A stretch of 64,000 nt of DNA. Source: Chaetomium olivaceum. Taxonomy: Eukaryota; Ascomycota; Sordariomycetes; Sordariales; Chaetomiaceae. Position 1 is the stretch's first letter. Every line of letters begins with the position of its first letter. The notes under the pieces are model-generated. The model saw only the letters and a program-made list of their open reading frames with translations. It did no database searches and was not told the origin of the DNA. The stretch spans positions 241,147-305,146 of the forward strand of contig JAYWVB010000044.1 in the NCBI GenBank assembly GCA_039881045.1, in the 5' to 3' direction. Below are positions 33,735 to 46,004 of the stretch, piece after piece. The position numbers were made by a program, and so were the translations under genes.

Positions 33735-36700
33735 CTTGACCAAGTGTGTGTATGGGCTTTCAAGGGTTTCCTTCAGTCCTCCCCTCTCTTCCCTCAATAT
33801 CCCCACGCGGTTTCTATATGTGTTGCCACTGTGTCTCTCAGCTTTCCGGGGTCGCTAGTTCGAAGAAGGTTCGCCAGTTTGCAGGACAGCGGTCGGTCGC
33901 GGGAAATGAGTCGGGGTTGGTTGTGCTTGGTTAAGAACACTTTGTCGAGGGGCAAGTGAATGCTCTGGACAAGGGTTTATGAATGGTTGTTCGGGGAATC
34001 TGAACAACCTGTAGACAATGCCGCTCGCTCGTTCGAGGCAGAAAGCACAAAGGAGGAAGGGCGGCTCCCAAAGAAATGATGCTGCCACTGGTCTTTATAG
34101 TCGGTCAGACACACGCCCGAACAATTGATCATGCGGCAGCTGTGCTTCGAGACAACAGCAGTGCCAGCGAGCATGTGCGTGTTATGCCTCTGGTTTGGTC
34201 CTCGCCACTGACCCGGTCCGTGGCCGTTCTTGTGTAGCAAATGACCGAGTTGTGAGGCATGTGGTGGTGGTTCTGGGCGCAGGATGGAGCAGAGATCGAG
34301 CAACACGCAGCACGTATGCACCTGGTGGCAGCACTGACGTGGTGCTCTCCAAGGCTGTACTGTACGTATGTAGAGACGGGAGGTCGGGAGGGTGGATGGA
34401 GGATAGATGATGGAGGTGCACGAGGCCCGGTGGACAGCAACAGCGACCTTCTAGATCGATCGGGTGTGTGGGCAGAAACAGGGAACGAGAGACTGGCCCA
34501 AAGGAGCACAAAGTCGTGTCTTGGGGATTGAAGAAGACACACACAAAAGACACCAACGGGAGAAGGAAGACAAGCTCCCAGGAAGAGGAGTGCAGAGAGT
34601 GCGTGCACTGCACCAAGAGACCAAGAGAGGCACCGAGGGTGACAAGCAAGAGATGGGACAGGGCGGAGCGGGTGGGTTGCACGATTCCCACGTCCCCACA
34701 CACTCTCTGGCACGGCTTGTCCCATGGATACTTGTACTGCACTGTCGCCTGCAGGTTCGGCCGCCCCACTGGGCTTTGTCGATAGCCCGGTCCGATGAAT
34801 GGAAGCAGGGCATAAAGGGCTGTGACTGGTCCAAGGGGAAGGGTGGCAGGTGTGTGGGTCCCGTGGCAGTACCGCCAGGTACGCAGCTGGCACGGCCTGG
34901 AAGCTGCTGCTTCTTCTCGCCCGGACAGGGTGCAGGGATTGCGGGTGAGCAGCATTGTGCATGTATCCGATGCGGACCATGATCTCCAGCCTTTTTTGCC
35001 AGCAAGCCATCGACACCTGATCGAAACTGGGCTGCCACTTGCTGAAAAAGGTACCTAGACAGCTCAATTCCAAAATGGAAAACCCAGAATCCAGGAATTG
35101 TAGAGGCGCATCAGACCCAAACCAACAGCGAGGTGCGACCTGCCCGGACACCACTCGGCTCCGACGCTCACAGTGGAGATGATGACCTTCGCCTAGGGAG
35201 TGAGAGTGGAGCTCGACCTCGAAGGTTCGCTTCGTTGGGTTTCGGGCCCACGACCGGACAGACCGCCTGGCATTCTCAGAGGTTCTCACCCAGCAACGGA
35301 CATTGCATGCATTTCTCCCTGTCAGCTGTTTTTTTCTTCTTTTTTTGGTGTGTTTTTTCTGGCACATTCTTTTCTTTTACTTGGGGACCACTGCCGTCGG
35401 CAAACAGAAGTCCATTTTATTGGTTTTCAACGGTTGCATCCTCCTTTCCCATTCTTTGAACCTGCCCAGTTGCGTTGGAGACTCGAGCAACGTTGGGGGG
35501 TGGACCCTGATCTGAGAGAGCATGGCACTCCACCTCTGCAATGGCGCATGGAGGGGAAGTGGCCCGGCCCAGTCCGCTTTGTCTCCCGTGTCCCACCCAA
35601 TCCCCATCCTGAAATCTCCCAGGGCAACGATGAGTTGGGGGCAGGAGTCGACAACGGCAGTGAGATGCCTCCTTTCTGTTTTTCAGCCTCAAAAAAATGC
35701 TTCATGTACGGACTCAACCGCGGGAAGGCTTTAGGGAACTTTTACGCCAAGTCGGTCTGACGCACCGCGACATGAGCAGTCCAGTCACTCTCGCCATTCT
35801 GTGAATCCATATTCTGCATGTAACCTTGTAGGTATGGGCTCCACTGGGGATGCGCGACCTCTGCGTGATGCGTCGATGCGTTTCAACGGGAGAGCATGAC
35901 GGGTTGGGTGGATGAGCCCCAAATGTCCCAGCAGGCTTGACAGCCCCGACAAATGCCATTGTGGGATTGCATCAACAGCCAACACCTCTAGCGACTCTCT
36001 CCTCGGCTCTTGCGAAAGGCTCCCGTTGTCCCAGAGCCTCGGGTCAGACGCCAAGACAGCCCTGACAGGAACGCTGCTTCGGTGAGGGATTGTGCTGGGA
36101 CGGGTTCATCTCTTGCGCACGCTCCCGCGAGTTAGTCGGATTTTAAACTTGGGCTTGATCGATTTCTCATCAAAGTCTAGTTAACCAGTTAGTCAAAGCT
36201 GCTCCGACTACGGCGGGCGCCTGGCGCGTCTCTCCAACCCCCCAGTCGTCTCCCCTCTCAACCCAACCCCGGGTTTCCCGAACGAGTCAACAAGAACGAA
36301 CTGACGACGACTGCATGGTAAGCCGCGCGGACCCGACCCGGGTTCTGGCTGAACCAGAACTCGATTTTTCTTTTCCCCAATCTCTCTCTACACAATAGAT
36401 AGCCATGACAAGGCGTTGGGAATGTGTTTAATTACCCACTTTGAAACCCACCGATCTCCCGGTTTCAAAACTTATTGACGACCGAGGTACGTACACAGTA
36501 TTCGTACATACAAAACGGCAGGTTTTAGACCCCGCGCAAGCACGCCGGAGCCTAACACCGGCCGGCTCTGACCGAATCCACGACCAGGCTGTTCAGCGGC
36601 ACAGCACGCAAAACGAGAAGAGTCGCAACGTCGTACCGAATGACAGCGCATGGCCATGCCTTCGTGAGAGGGCAGTGTCGCCTGCCTGCAGTAACACAGC

Positions 36701-39700
36701 ATGCTGCGGAGCGGACGCGCATTGTGCTTAACGAACTGGCGGTGGCAAGCGAACCGAAGTATTGGCCGGCTTACTCATGGAAAGCTTCCCTCGCCTGATG
36801 GGCACTGCGCGAATCGCTTCGTGGGAATCGGTAAATCCGGTCGCATCACGTATCAGCGCACATGAGGCGAGCAACGGAGGCCCCCCAAGCATCGGACGAA
36901 CTCCTGCACCAGGTACTGACTATGCACTTAACCGAACCAAATACCAATTGCAAGTGTGAATAACAATTGCCCAGTTATGTACAGGAGTTGACTGAAACCA
37001 TCACCCCCGCCAGTGTGAAGAAGTAAGACATCTTTCCGCAGGGACACTGGTGTACCGGTCCTCGAGGGTGGGATGACAAAACCCCATCTTCCTCGTCTGG
37101 TCCGAGTCTCTGCTGACTGTGTGGCAGCTTGCACCGTTTTGGCTCCATCTGCTCCAGATTCAGAAGCGAGTACTGGCGGGTGGTGTGGGAGGGAGGGGCA
37201 TTACCAAGCCCCGAAACCGTGAGAGAATGCAACCGATCTAAACAGGAAGCCCTCGGAGGGCGGGCAGACCTTGTTGCGATTCGTCCTTCTTCCCCCCGCC
37301 CCTCCCATACACTACACAAACAGAACTGTTCCGTCCCCGTTAGAGACACCGAAATGGGATCTGGCCCGTCTTCAGTCGTCGATGAATTCGCTCGGCCTCA
37401 GCTGCCATTGGCACATCTTGTAGCTTTCAAACCCGAGATTCCAGTCTCTGCATGTCTCACCTCTACGTACACTGCACAGATCCTGTTCCCGACACATGGA
37501 CCCGGGCCAGGCCGGCTCAACTTCCGTCGAGAGCTGAAGGATCGGGAAGCGGCATGCCCGCCAAGACTCGCCCTGCCGGTTGCCCCCAATCCGACAGCAT
37601 CCGGCGAGCGGCCCCCCCTTTAAAACTGCCGCCCGCCCCCGACCGGTAACTCACCGAACCCCGAGTCCTGAGACGAGTATGTCTTTACTTCGTGCAGGCC
37701 AGACCATGATCTTGTTGGTGGGAAAGGACATAAGGCGCATTCCCACAGTACCCCCAAACTCCCCCTGCCCCAAGCATGCGCTGTGGAGGAGTACTCCTAT
37801 GAAGGTGGATGTATTTGCCCTTGAGTCGGGTATTCCCCCGCTTATTTGCGCAAGTGTGTGGTGGTGGTGGTGCGCCGCTGGTTACTGTTGCTGCACGGCT
37901 ACGCTTGCATCCAGGAACCCCGCGCATGCGACGCAAGGTGAGGTAGCGGGAGGGGGGTGGGACGCAAGACACATCGCCGCCCTGGATCTCGGGGAACGAG
38001 GAACGGGAAACGGAAACACAGATGCTGCTCGCGAGTGGGCTCGGAAGATTTCCGTCAATGGGACCGAGCAATTGATCGACAAACGGGTGCAAAGAATATT
38101 TGTTACTACTTATGTACAAACATCAATGGGAGACTGGCAACTGGATAGGAAACGAGACGAGGTTCATGGGAGTCTCTCCTCAGCCACGCCACCCGTCAGC
38201 ATGAGCCACACACCCTCTTCCCATTTTCAACGTCACCCGGCAGAAGAGGGCCCACCAAAACCGGCGCTGCCATCCCCGATCTGCTCGTTTCGACGACATC
38301 CCCTCAGCATCTGGCGCCGGTATCCCGATCGTAGCATGCGCATCTTGGGTGTCGTACGCAGGAGAAACCGTACTATGTCGGCTCGTAGGCTACGTTACCA
38401 AGCCGGCAATACCCGCAGACATTGGATAATATCCATATTTGTCTAAACCGGAAGAACCTACCCGTCAAAGGCTTGTCGGACCACTCAGCCGTCTCTGCCT
38501 GCAAGGAAGTCTGGGGTTAATTAAGAAAGAATGCTTCCAGAAAACGCAAAATTCCTCAGCTTTCAGAAAGAAAAGGTTTCGCCCCCTCAGCTGCCACATC
38601 AGACGAAAAACGAAGAAAAGGTCCCTTGAGTTTTTGACCGACAACCAACCCCCAATCGGAGATAATTAACCCATTAGCTAAGCGACAAAGCAATGCCGCT
38701 TATCCCATCGGCAGTGTGAGGATCGTGAGGATCACTCGATCGCAGCTCGCATGTGCTGCGTTCCGTCCTCTTCATTGCCCAGCTTCTGCCTCGATCGAGA
38801 TGGGGAAAAAGGGTCGTGGTTCCCGTATTCCGTCCACAGACGAATAGAAACCCCTCCTCTCGTAGCTGCCATGGTCGCATTGATCACCACGAGCAACTCG
38901 CCCCTGGTCACCTCGTTCCATTTCGCGGATGATGCCGCCCGGTATCAGATCCACTCCCGGGAAACGGAAGGCCAGCAGCCAGCAGCCCAATTTCGTAACA
39001 CCATGATAAATACAATAACTACATACTAATCAATCACTGCAGCCCGTTTCCCAATTCGCGTGCCTCTCTTTTTTCCCTGCAGGCTCATTTAAGGGCAAAC
39101 TACATAAAAAACAACGCGAGCGAGGGGGTTCGTCAGTCAAAGGTCCCATAATTGCCTCCCGCGGACGATGCGGGAGGTCCCCCGCCATCTGCAACGTGCA
39201 TGGAACCTGCAGCCCGCAACAACTCGCACGCTCTGGCTCCCGTTCGGGCCTAGCACAACCCAAAACAGGAAAGAACGGAATTCCCGGACGCACGGTCCAG
39301 GCCGTCCCTCCCGAGCCCCAAACCTGGAAGAGAAAGAAACCCCACCGTTCTCCAGTTGTTCTTCTGCCCGCCCGCCAGTGAGTGCCCGCCTGCAAATCAC
39401 CGGGCAAATCACTGGGCGGCGGCGGGCGCAACAACAGGGCAGCCAGCCAGCGTGCCAGCCCACCAACCACTCCGTTCCCGACCGACATTGAGCCAGAGAT
39501 TGAGATTTTGAAACTGCCAGGAACCAGACCAATGCTAATCTCTCCGAGGGAATCTAAGTATGTTAAGGGGGGGGTCGCTGCCCCGGAAGTGACCCCGACC
39601 CCGATCCGAAAGAAATGCGAGATGATAGATCTGCTTGGTAATAAATGGTTCGATGGTAAGATGTATTCGTATGCATGTCGAGATGGAAGTCGGCCGACCA

Positions 39701-40143
39701 CCGCACCTCCATACCTAAAATAAACTCACTCATAACCAGCCTACCTATCTACACAGTACAAAGTACGAATCCCACGACAGAATACCAACCCCCAATTGTG
39801 TCGAGTTCGAGTCTCATTGAGGCGTCCATCGTCGGTGGTGGTTGGCCTTATTTTCCCGCCGCCTTGTCATTGTGACGCTTTGTCGATGCGGTCGGCCGTG
39901 GGGCCCAGCTGGGCAGGGGGGTGGGGGGAGGAAAAGAAGAAGCCTTGGCCCCCGCCAGCCGCTGTGATCTGCATTCCCCCCCTGCGATGCGATCAGGAAT
40001 CCATCACTCACCTCGATACGAAACACTGATGGACTGCAAGGCTCAGCCCAGCAGGAGGAGCAGTGTGAGTAAGTGAGACCAACAACACATGGCGGGCAAA
40101 TAGCACTTCACCTTTCGTTAGACGCCCTCGCCCCATCACACTC

Positions 40144-40206
40144 GCTGCTGCTGCTGCTGCTGCTGTTGTTGTTGTTGTTGTTGTTGTTATTGCTGCTGCT
40201 GCTACT
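40144..40206 (+). repeat. Trinucleotide microsatellite (GCT/GTT)
   Basis: A run of GCT units changes to GTT units and back to GCT over about 63 bases. It lies in non-coding DNA. Confidence 0.95.
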
Positions 40207-40350
40207 AAGCGCGTGCTCTCGGCATGGCCGCCCTGGCCTGTCCAGTCCTGTCCTAGCCATCCGTCCGTCTCACTCACCCGTTTCTGACCCTGCTGTTGGA
40301 CGACTTGCGCGCAAGCGGAGAACTAACAAGAACTAAACTCGTTCGAACAA

Positions 40351-40372
40351 CCCCCCCCCCCCCCCCCCCCCC
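40351..40372 (+). repeat. Homopolymer of 22 C followed by 7 A
   Basis: Twenty-two consecutive C residues are followed by seven A. The true length is uncertain, because this sequence shows signs of homopolymer undercalling. The complementary strand is a G-quadruplex candidate. Confidence 0.95.
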
Positions 40373-40501
40373 AAAAAAAGCCACACAGCATGTGACGTGC
40401 CACAGACCGCCCAAAACCGGCCTCCCCCACCAAATCCATCCACCTTTTCGCTCGTGATGACTCTGGTGAGTGGTGGTTGGAGTGAAACACCAAGGCTCCG
40501 G

Positions 40502-40503
<2 letters not shown>

Positions 40504-40532
<29 letters not shown>
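40504..40532 (+). repeat. CAGC tetranucleotide repeat
   Basis: Seven CAGC units, followed by further CCCAG copies to about 40552. Confidence 0.95.
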
Positions 40533-40866
40533 TACCCCAGCCCAGCCCAGCCAGGCGCCTTTCGTGGATGGCGGATGGCGGATGGCGTGCCGATGCCTTG
40601 CCGAAACCCCCGGGGTGTATTCCGGAGGTATGGATGTGTGTATGTCGGCTTCCCTTTGGGGGCGCGATGAGGCGTGACTTATCGGGCTTGGTCGGCTGCG
40701 ACAACGACACTAGTTAGCCGCGTCTTCCCCAGACGGGCCCCGCGAAAAGCGAAACAAGAAAAGAAAAAAAAAAAGGCCGCAGAGTTGAGTCTAGCCCAAG
40801 TAACAAACAAACTAGTGACGAGGCTACTGCTTCTCCGCAAACTCCATCCCGCCCCAGAAACCCCCC

Positions 40867-40893
40867 GGGGGGGTGGGGGGGGGGGGGGGGGGG
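40867..40893 (+). repeat. G-tract (7 G, T, 19 G)
   Basis: Seven G, one T and nineteen G, preceded by six C. A strong G-quadruplex candidate, about 0.5 kb from the C22 tract. Confidence 0.95.
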
Positions 40894-41195
40894 CCTAGAA
40901 GGGAAGGGGAGAGGAGGAGGCGTCGTTTCGTTAGCGAAAAGGCAATCACATCTCGCCCATCACAACTTTGCGCTTGGTTCCACGGCGTTGTGGTCCCGTA
41001 GCACCAACGCCATCACATGTGGTGTCTGTGCTGTGTGTTATGTGTGTGGTGTGTGATGTGTGGTGTGTGTGTCTGTGGTGTGGGTGGACGTGGAAAAACA
41101 AAACAAAAGGAAAACAACGCCCCCATCTATCCTCAGTTCATTGCCACTGTCTGTAGGCACGCACCCAACTTCCTAATTTGTTGTCGGCCCCCGCG

Positions 41196-41223
41196 TGCTT
41201 GCTTGCTTGCTTGCTTGCCTGCC
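41196..41223 (+). repeat. TGCT/TGCC tetranucleotide repeat
   Basis: Five TGCT units, then two TGCC units. GT-rich simple sequence also occurs just upstream at about 41017-41085. Confidence 0.9.
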
Positions 41224-41692
41224 TAGTAAAACGGGAGGAAACAAACTTGGACAAACCATGGGGGTTGCTGCTGAAAACCGGAAATGTCATTATCGTCTGG
41301 CAATGGTCTGTCATCCTTGCTTGCCCATGACATGACCTACGTTTGCGAAGACACATGGAAGGCAGCGTTTGGTAGTTTCTTGCCCGACACTATCGTGGAC
41401 AGCTCTCAGTGCAGGGTAAACAATACTAGAAACACACAAAGTCTGGGAAAAAGATTGCTACTTTGCCCCTAGTTGGAGTTTGCTATGGCAATAGTTAGTA
41501 GCAAAGAGACAATGACAATTCGGAAAACTGAAAGCAAGTGGACCAACCGATTCAACGCTGCTTGTCTGGCCATGGTGACAAAGAAGTGTGTTAACTTCGC
41601 TATACTATTCGTATCTTGTTTATATTCCCATCGACGTGCGTCGCTTGACACCAAATGTGTTCCCCAAGCTTGCAACCGGACTCTGAATCGAG

Positions 41693-42674
41693 ATGGACTT
41701 CCGCAACTACGGTCAGCCGTACTTCGCCTACCCGGCGCACCCACGAGTACACGCTATCCGATCTCAGTCTTACTACGATAACGAACAGGACATCTCTCTG
41801 GATGGCCTCAGCTTGTCCGACGACCAATGCACCGAAGACATGTTCTTATGGACCAAGTCATCAAGGAAACAGGGTCCACGAGACAGCCACCGTCGCGATC
41901 AGAAGCACGAGTATCAAGGGGCCATTAGACCCTTCGTTGTCCCGAAGGCCCAAAGCCCCGCCATCGACATCGCGCTGCGAAACCTCCGCCACGAGTTGAG
42001 CGCCTCGCTCAAGATATTTCAGCCGCTCGTTCAAAGCTTTGAAGCCGACATCGAACCACTCCGGGACTGGGCCGAGGACCTCACGCTCGACACGGTCTGG
42101 AAGAACAAGGTCAAGATATTCTTCCGCGAGAAACGGGACAGGCGGAGGTACGAGGGGATGGCAGCCCGGATCTCGCACAGCAGAACCGCTGTGAAGGACG
42201 CCATCAAGAACGCCAAGGCTTTGAAGGAGACGTGGAAGGACAAGCACAACCTCGAGCGCCAGATCATCACGGCCAAAAAGGCAATTGTCTTTTGCGATGG
42301 AATCGTGGGTTTGGCTGAAAGAGCGGCCAGTGAGCGCCTGGCTTGCAAGCAACTGGTGGTCGAGCTGGAAGAGGCCAGATCGTTACTGGACTGGAAGAAG
42401 CACCCATGGATCTGTGAGTCTGTCCCGGCGACAATACAAGCTCCAGCAACCTCCCGAGCATTGCGAGGAGGGCCAACACAGGATTAAAACTGATATACGT
42501 GTAGATGGCGAAGAGGAAGTTGAGCAACAAACTGGCGACATGAAGAAGCTGAACGGCCCCATGACGAAAGCGAAACGAGCGGAATGGAATGGAGGCAACA
42601 GGGCAGGCAAGGAAGACGAGCAGGACGGTTGGTTCAGACCCCCGGGACTGTTCCCGGAATACAGACGGAGTTAG
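41693..42674 (+). CDS. Hypothetical alpha-helical protein, family unknown
   Basis: I do not recognise this protein. Two exons, 41693-42413 and 42505-42674, joined by a GTGAGT...GTGTAG intron with an ACTGAT branch site, give 296 residues. Without splicing the frame would stop at 42487 after 264. The N-terminal ~100 residues are polar with many Tyr, Asp and Ser. From about residue 95 to 240 it is rich in Lys, Glu, Arg and Leu with few prolines (ALRNLRHELSASLKIFQPLV, LEEARSLLDWKKH), which suggests long helices or a coiled coil. The C-terminus is charged and ends PPGLFPEYRRS. No signal peptide or membrane segment. It sits alone at the edge of the gene-poor stretch, so context does not help. Codon usage and length favour a real gene. 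Confidence 0.6.
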
Positions 42675-43637
42675 GGGTGGTGATGGCTGGATGTAAAAGA
42701 GGTATTGTGGGTTGGTTTGTCGAGTTAACGCTATCCAAAGCGGGGAGGTGTATCGGTTGGTCGTCGAACGCCAACGGCAAATAGATGATTAGCAGTATCC
42801 TCGCCCTCTCCGAATAGAAGCCACTTCTTACCTGAGAAAAAAAAGAGTTGGTGAAGCCTCGTCCTCAACAGAATAATCGGAATCGAATTGTGTGGCCTCG
42901 TCCCCAGAAGAGACAAGACCGCACGCTGCGTATTGCACTCAAGTGTTGGGCACAAGCTTCGTAACGGCTCTCCCAGAGGAACCATGGTCACCGACACCCG
43001 CGTTGCCACGGGGCGGCGCCAGGCCCTGCTTTTCTGATGCCAATTACAGACGCGTGATCGCGCCAAGCCGTTACCGGCAGAGCCCGCGACCCATCGGACG
43101 CCCGAAAGCGCAGATGGACGAGCCAAAGAGTGAAGCTGATTCTCCGAATTTCTCATATGCTTGTAATGTGATCGAAAGCACTGCTTGCGCAGGCTCTCCG
43201 TTTGTAGCATAGAAACGCAGCGTTGAAGAGGACGAGGCTTCACGAGGAAGAAAAGAGGGAAGAAAAGGGAAGTCGCACAAGCTCCAGTTTTTAACAAGAG
43301 TCACTGAAAAATTGCGGCTCAGTGCCCCCGGGCAGCTTTGGCCAATCGTGGCCCTACACCAGACCCACTCTGCCAACGGACGCAGAAATTCTTCTCGAAA
43401 GAGCTGACCCCCACTCTTTCTACTAAAACATCCTCAGAATAAAGACTCTTAGACTGAGAAACTTGAGTACCTTATCCATCCTCATCCCCCGTCGGTACTA
43501 CCCAGATGTATATGCCCTGCGATCGAGCCCGGAACAGGTACTAACATATTCTGCGTCTACACACATGATTCTGCGATTTGAATGGGTCAATACCAGGACA
43601 GCCCGGAGCCTGTCGATAGCCGGTCCTCAAATGGTCT
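42675..43637. other. Intergenic between convergent genes
   Basis: No gene recognised. A 188-codon minus-strand open frame and a 106-codon plus-strand frame overlap each other and match nothing. Confidence 0.5.
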
Positions 43638-45188
43638 TTAATTCAACATCCTGCAATATCTATGGAGGGTTGTGACCAGTGGCAGCCAGTGCTTCGCGCT
43701 GTCAAACATCTCCGAGTGGTTAAGTGCGTCGAACCATATAATGTCCAGCCCGCTCGTGCTGTGGTTCTGCCCGTCGCCGTCTAGATCCGTCGACTTGTAC
43801 GACCGCGGCTTGAGCTCGTTGTCGGCCAAGAGATACTCTCGCAATGCGTACGGGTCGAGGATGATGTCCCCGCCCGCGAGAGCGACCGCGATGGGCTGGC
43901 CTCGCATTTCGTCCTTCCACAAGACGTTCTGGGACCAGTCGAACCGACGCGTGATGGTGTGCGCCACGCACATGTCGGTCGAGACGAAGTAGTGCAGCTG
44001 CCACTCGCTCGCCTTGCGGGGCGGGCGGTATAGGAAATTGTAGGGAATGCCTCCCCAGTGGATGGAAAGCGTGACGGGGTCAACCAGGACCATCGCCCCG
44101 ACTCTTCCGGTACATTTCAACGCCTGGAGGATGTGCGTCGCGATGATGGTCCCATACGAATGGCCCATGATCACGAACTTATCCCACCCATGGTGTTGCA
44201 GGATTCGGAATATCTCGGCCAACATCCGGGATCGGGTCGGCATACCCTTCGTTATGCGCATGCTGATCTGCATGAGCTCGATGGCGATGATGCCGGTCTG
44301 GCCATCTGTCGACGAGTCCGCTTGCATGAAGTCGCGGAGGAAGCCGGTATATGTGCGCATGCCGGCGCCTATACCGTGAATGAATAAGACGGGCAGCCGC
44401 GTCGCCGAGGTGTGCGGACGGTACCAATATGACATCTGGTCAGATGGTGACACGTGCTGGCTCAGAAGGGTATGAGGCCGAAAGGGGAAAACGGTCAGGA
44501 AGTCCCGCAGAGGCAGGCGGTAATGCTGGAGTCCGATGTGCCGGGCTGTCACGTAAGTCATGAGATCGTCTGCTCCCACCGCAAGCTATCACAGTTTGTA
44601 AGCGACGCCAAAGAGATGCCGCATCGTATCGCGCGCGTCACTCACCAGGTAGAACAAGAGGGGTCTGTGTTGGAGGCGAAGAGCATCGGTAGACACCTGC
44701 GAGGGGCGACGCCGACCTCTTCCGGGCGGAAATGTCCTCCCTAGAGCCTCCTCGGCCCGGCGGACGTAGGCTTCAAGCTCGTCGTCATCGTCAACAGACG
44801 CCTTGGTTTGGTACAGGAATCCCCATGCCAAGAAATCCTTGAGATCGTCGCGGTGGATGCTGTCCAGGGTCGCACCCCGAAACCAAGCGCGCAGGAAGGA
44901 CTCGAGGTCCGGGATGCTGGACCAGCATCGCTCGAACAGCTCCTGCCGCTCTCGCAGGCTTCGTTGGACCGGTTGCGGGCGAGACCTGTCGAGCGCCCGT
45001 TGTCGTGGAAGGCTGACACAAAAATAGAACAAGGCCTCGGCAACGGCAAGAACCTCCAGCGGCCAGGACAGAAAGCCACGCCCTAGGCCCCTGGCCAAGC
45101 AGTAGGCGATGCTCGCTGGGGCGACAGCTCGGAGGGCCCAGATCGACAGCCGGATAAAAACATAGTAAGGAAGGTTATTTGGAATCAT
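43638..45188 (-). CDS. Membrane-associated alpha/beta hydrolase
   Basis: Serine hydrolase of the alpha/beta-hydrolase fold, substrate unknown. Exons 44646-45188 and 43638-44585 (minus strand; donor GTGAGT, acceptor TGATAG) give 496 residues. The N-terminus has hydrophobic stretches around YVFIRLSIWALRAVAPAS and FLSWPLEVLAVAEALFYF, suggesting membrane attachment. A charged helical region follows, then the catalytic domain: LPVLFIHGIGAG (oxyanion HG, about residue 251), MGHSYG with the nucleophile Ser at about 324, an acid candidate in ALAGGDIILDP and the His candidate in DALNHSEMF. I start at MIPNNLPYYVF because the upstream extension has no in-phase splice to the next upstream exon, which I assign to an unrelated remnant. 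Expected role is lipid or ester hydrolysis; the sequence gives nothing more specific. Confidence 0.85.
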
Positions 45189-45334
45189 GTGTGGCAAAGG
45201 GGGGAATTGAGTATACTGGTAAAAATACTGAGCCTGTTGCTCATGATTGAAAGTTAAGTTCTGCAATAAACAAGCTGGTGCGACGTTTTGGGGGCATTAA
45301 CGTTATTTGTTTGGGTGGAAGTTGGGCAGCGCGG

Positions 45335-45591
45335 TCGTCTCACCGTTGCCTCCTGTAACTACTCATGGCGGTCCAACCGCAGGGCGGGTTGCGCCGGTAG
45401 TCGATGGGCTGCTCGTCAAGTTCACGGTCCGCTCTCTTGAACTGCTCGGCCGTCCAACGTGGACCTGAGAGCCTCCCAACATCACTCGGGACGCCTTTCA
45501 AAAGATGGTTCACCCAAACAAAATAGGCAAAGAAAAGCATTGCCAGGACGCAGATGCCGGCCATGAGCCAATCAAACGTCAACAGCGCCAT
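45335..45591 (-). pseudogene. N-terminal remnant of a membrane-anchored SDR (3-beta-HSD-like)
   Basis: Opens MALLTFDWLMAGICVLAMLF, a membrane anchor, then HLLKGVPSDVGRLSGPRW and ELDEQPIDYRRNPP. This is the N-terminal pattern of fungal 3-beta-hydroxysteroid-dehydrogenase-like SDRs (anchor, VP..V..LS..RWT, PIDY..PP). The straight reading stops at 45340. Shifting frame after the CCC at 45382-45384 gives LRLDRH, and shifting once more near 45360 gives VVTGGNGE, the start of the Rossmann nucleotide-binding motif. A GTGAGA donor-like site follows, but no downstream SDR exon exists: the hydrolase gene starts 150 bp further on. So this is a truncated 5' piece, or an exon separated from the rest. The two shifts may be sequencing errors like those elsewhere in the window. 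Confidence 0.6.
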
Positions 45592-46004
45592 GCATGGTTA
45601 ACGTATATGAGATCCAATGTCCCCAGCAGTTTTTTCGATCGAACATTTGAAGGTAAATAGTTTCAAATTTGACAGTTTTCAAGCGTGTTGAGATTTGAGA
45701 GACGCGGTTGACCGTAGTTCTGAGTTGACAGCGCTCTGTTCTCAAAGCGGGGCGCTTACGGGGGCTTGAGGTGCAAACGCTGCTTGCCACTCCGTGTTCT
45801 CGCCGCATTTGACAAACGAAGGTTTGGTTTCCACTTTGGATTTCTTTTTCTTCTTTTCCCCCATTCTAACTTTACTCGTACTCTGCCCCGTTTGCGCTTG
45901 CGGTTTGGGCCATTTTTCTCTCTTTTTTCTGGATTTTTTCCCTTGTTCTTGGCTACGTTCAACTAGAATTCTTTTCACCGCAATCCCCTGGGGACCTCGC
46001 GGAT
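45592..46004. other. Divergent intergenic
   Basis: 413 bp between the SDR remnant and the EFM2-like gene. It carries a T/C-rich stretch at about 45840-45955, probably the leader of the EFM2-like gene. No gene seen. Confidence 0.5.

Larger units (their letters stand above)
33735..41692. other. Gene-poor stretch, 8 kb
   Basis: No gene recognised on either strand. The largest open frame (34129-35367, minus, 412 codons) overlaps other open frames in the same strand and has no domain or splice pattern. From about 40.1 to 41.2 kb the DNA carries many microsatellites and homopolymers, listed separately. No tRNA or 5S rRNA pattern was found by eye. Confidence 0.5.

Noticed and set aside
34129..35367. 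412-codon open frame on the minus strand
   Set aside because: No domain, Cys/Ser/Pro/His-rich without pattern, and two other minus-strand frames are open across the same bases. Stop-poor non-coding DNA explains it better.
37580..38446. 288-codon open frame on the plus strand in the gene-poor stretch
   Set aside because: No conserved motif and mixed low-complexity composition; overlapping frames on the other strand are also open.
39030..39701. 223-codon open frame on the minus strand
   Set aside because: No domain, and it overlaps several other open frames. It gives no evidence of selection for coding.
45340..45591. First exon of the alpha/beta hydrolase
   Set aside because: No donor-acceptor pair joins it in phase to the hydrolase, and its sequence matches the N-terminus of an unrelated SDR family.
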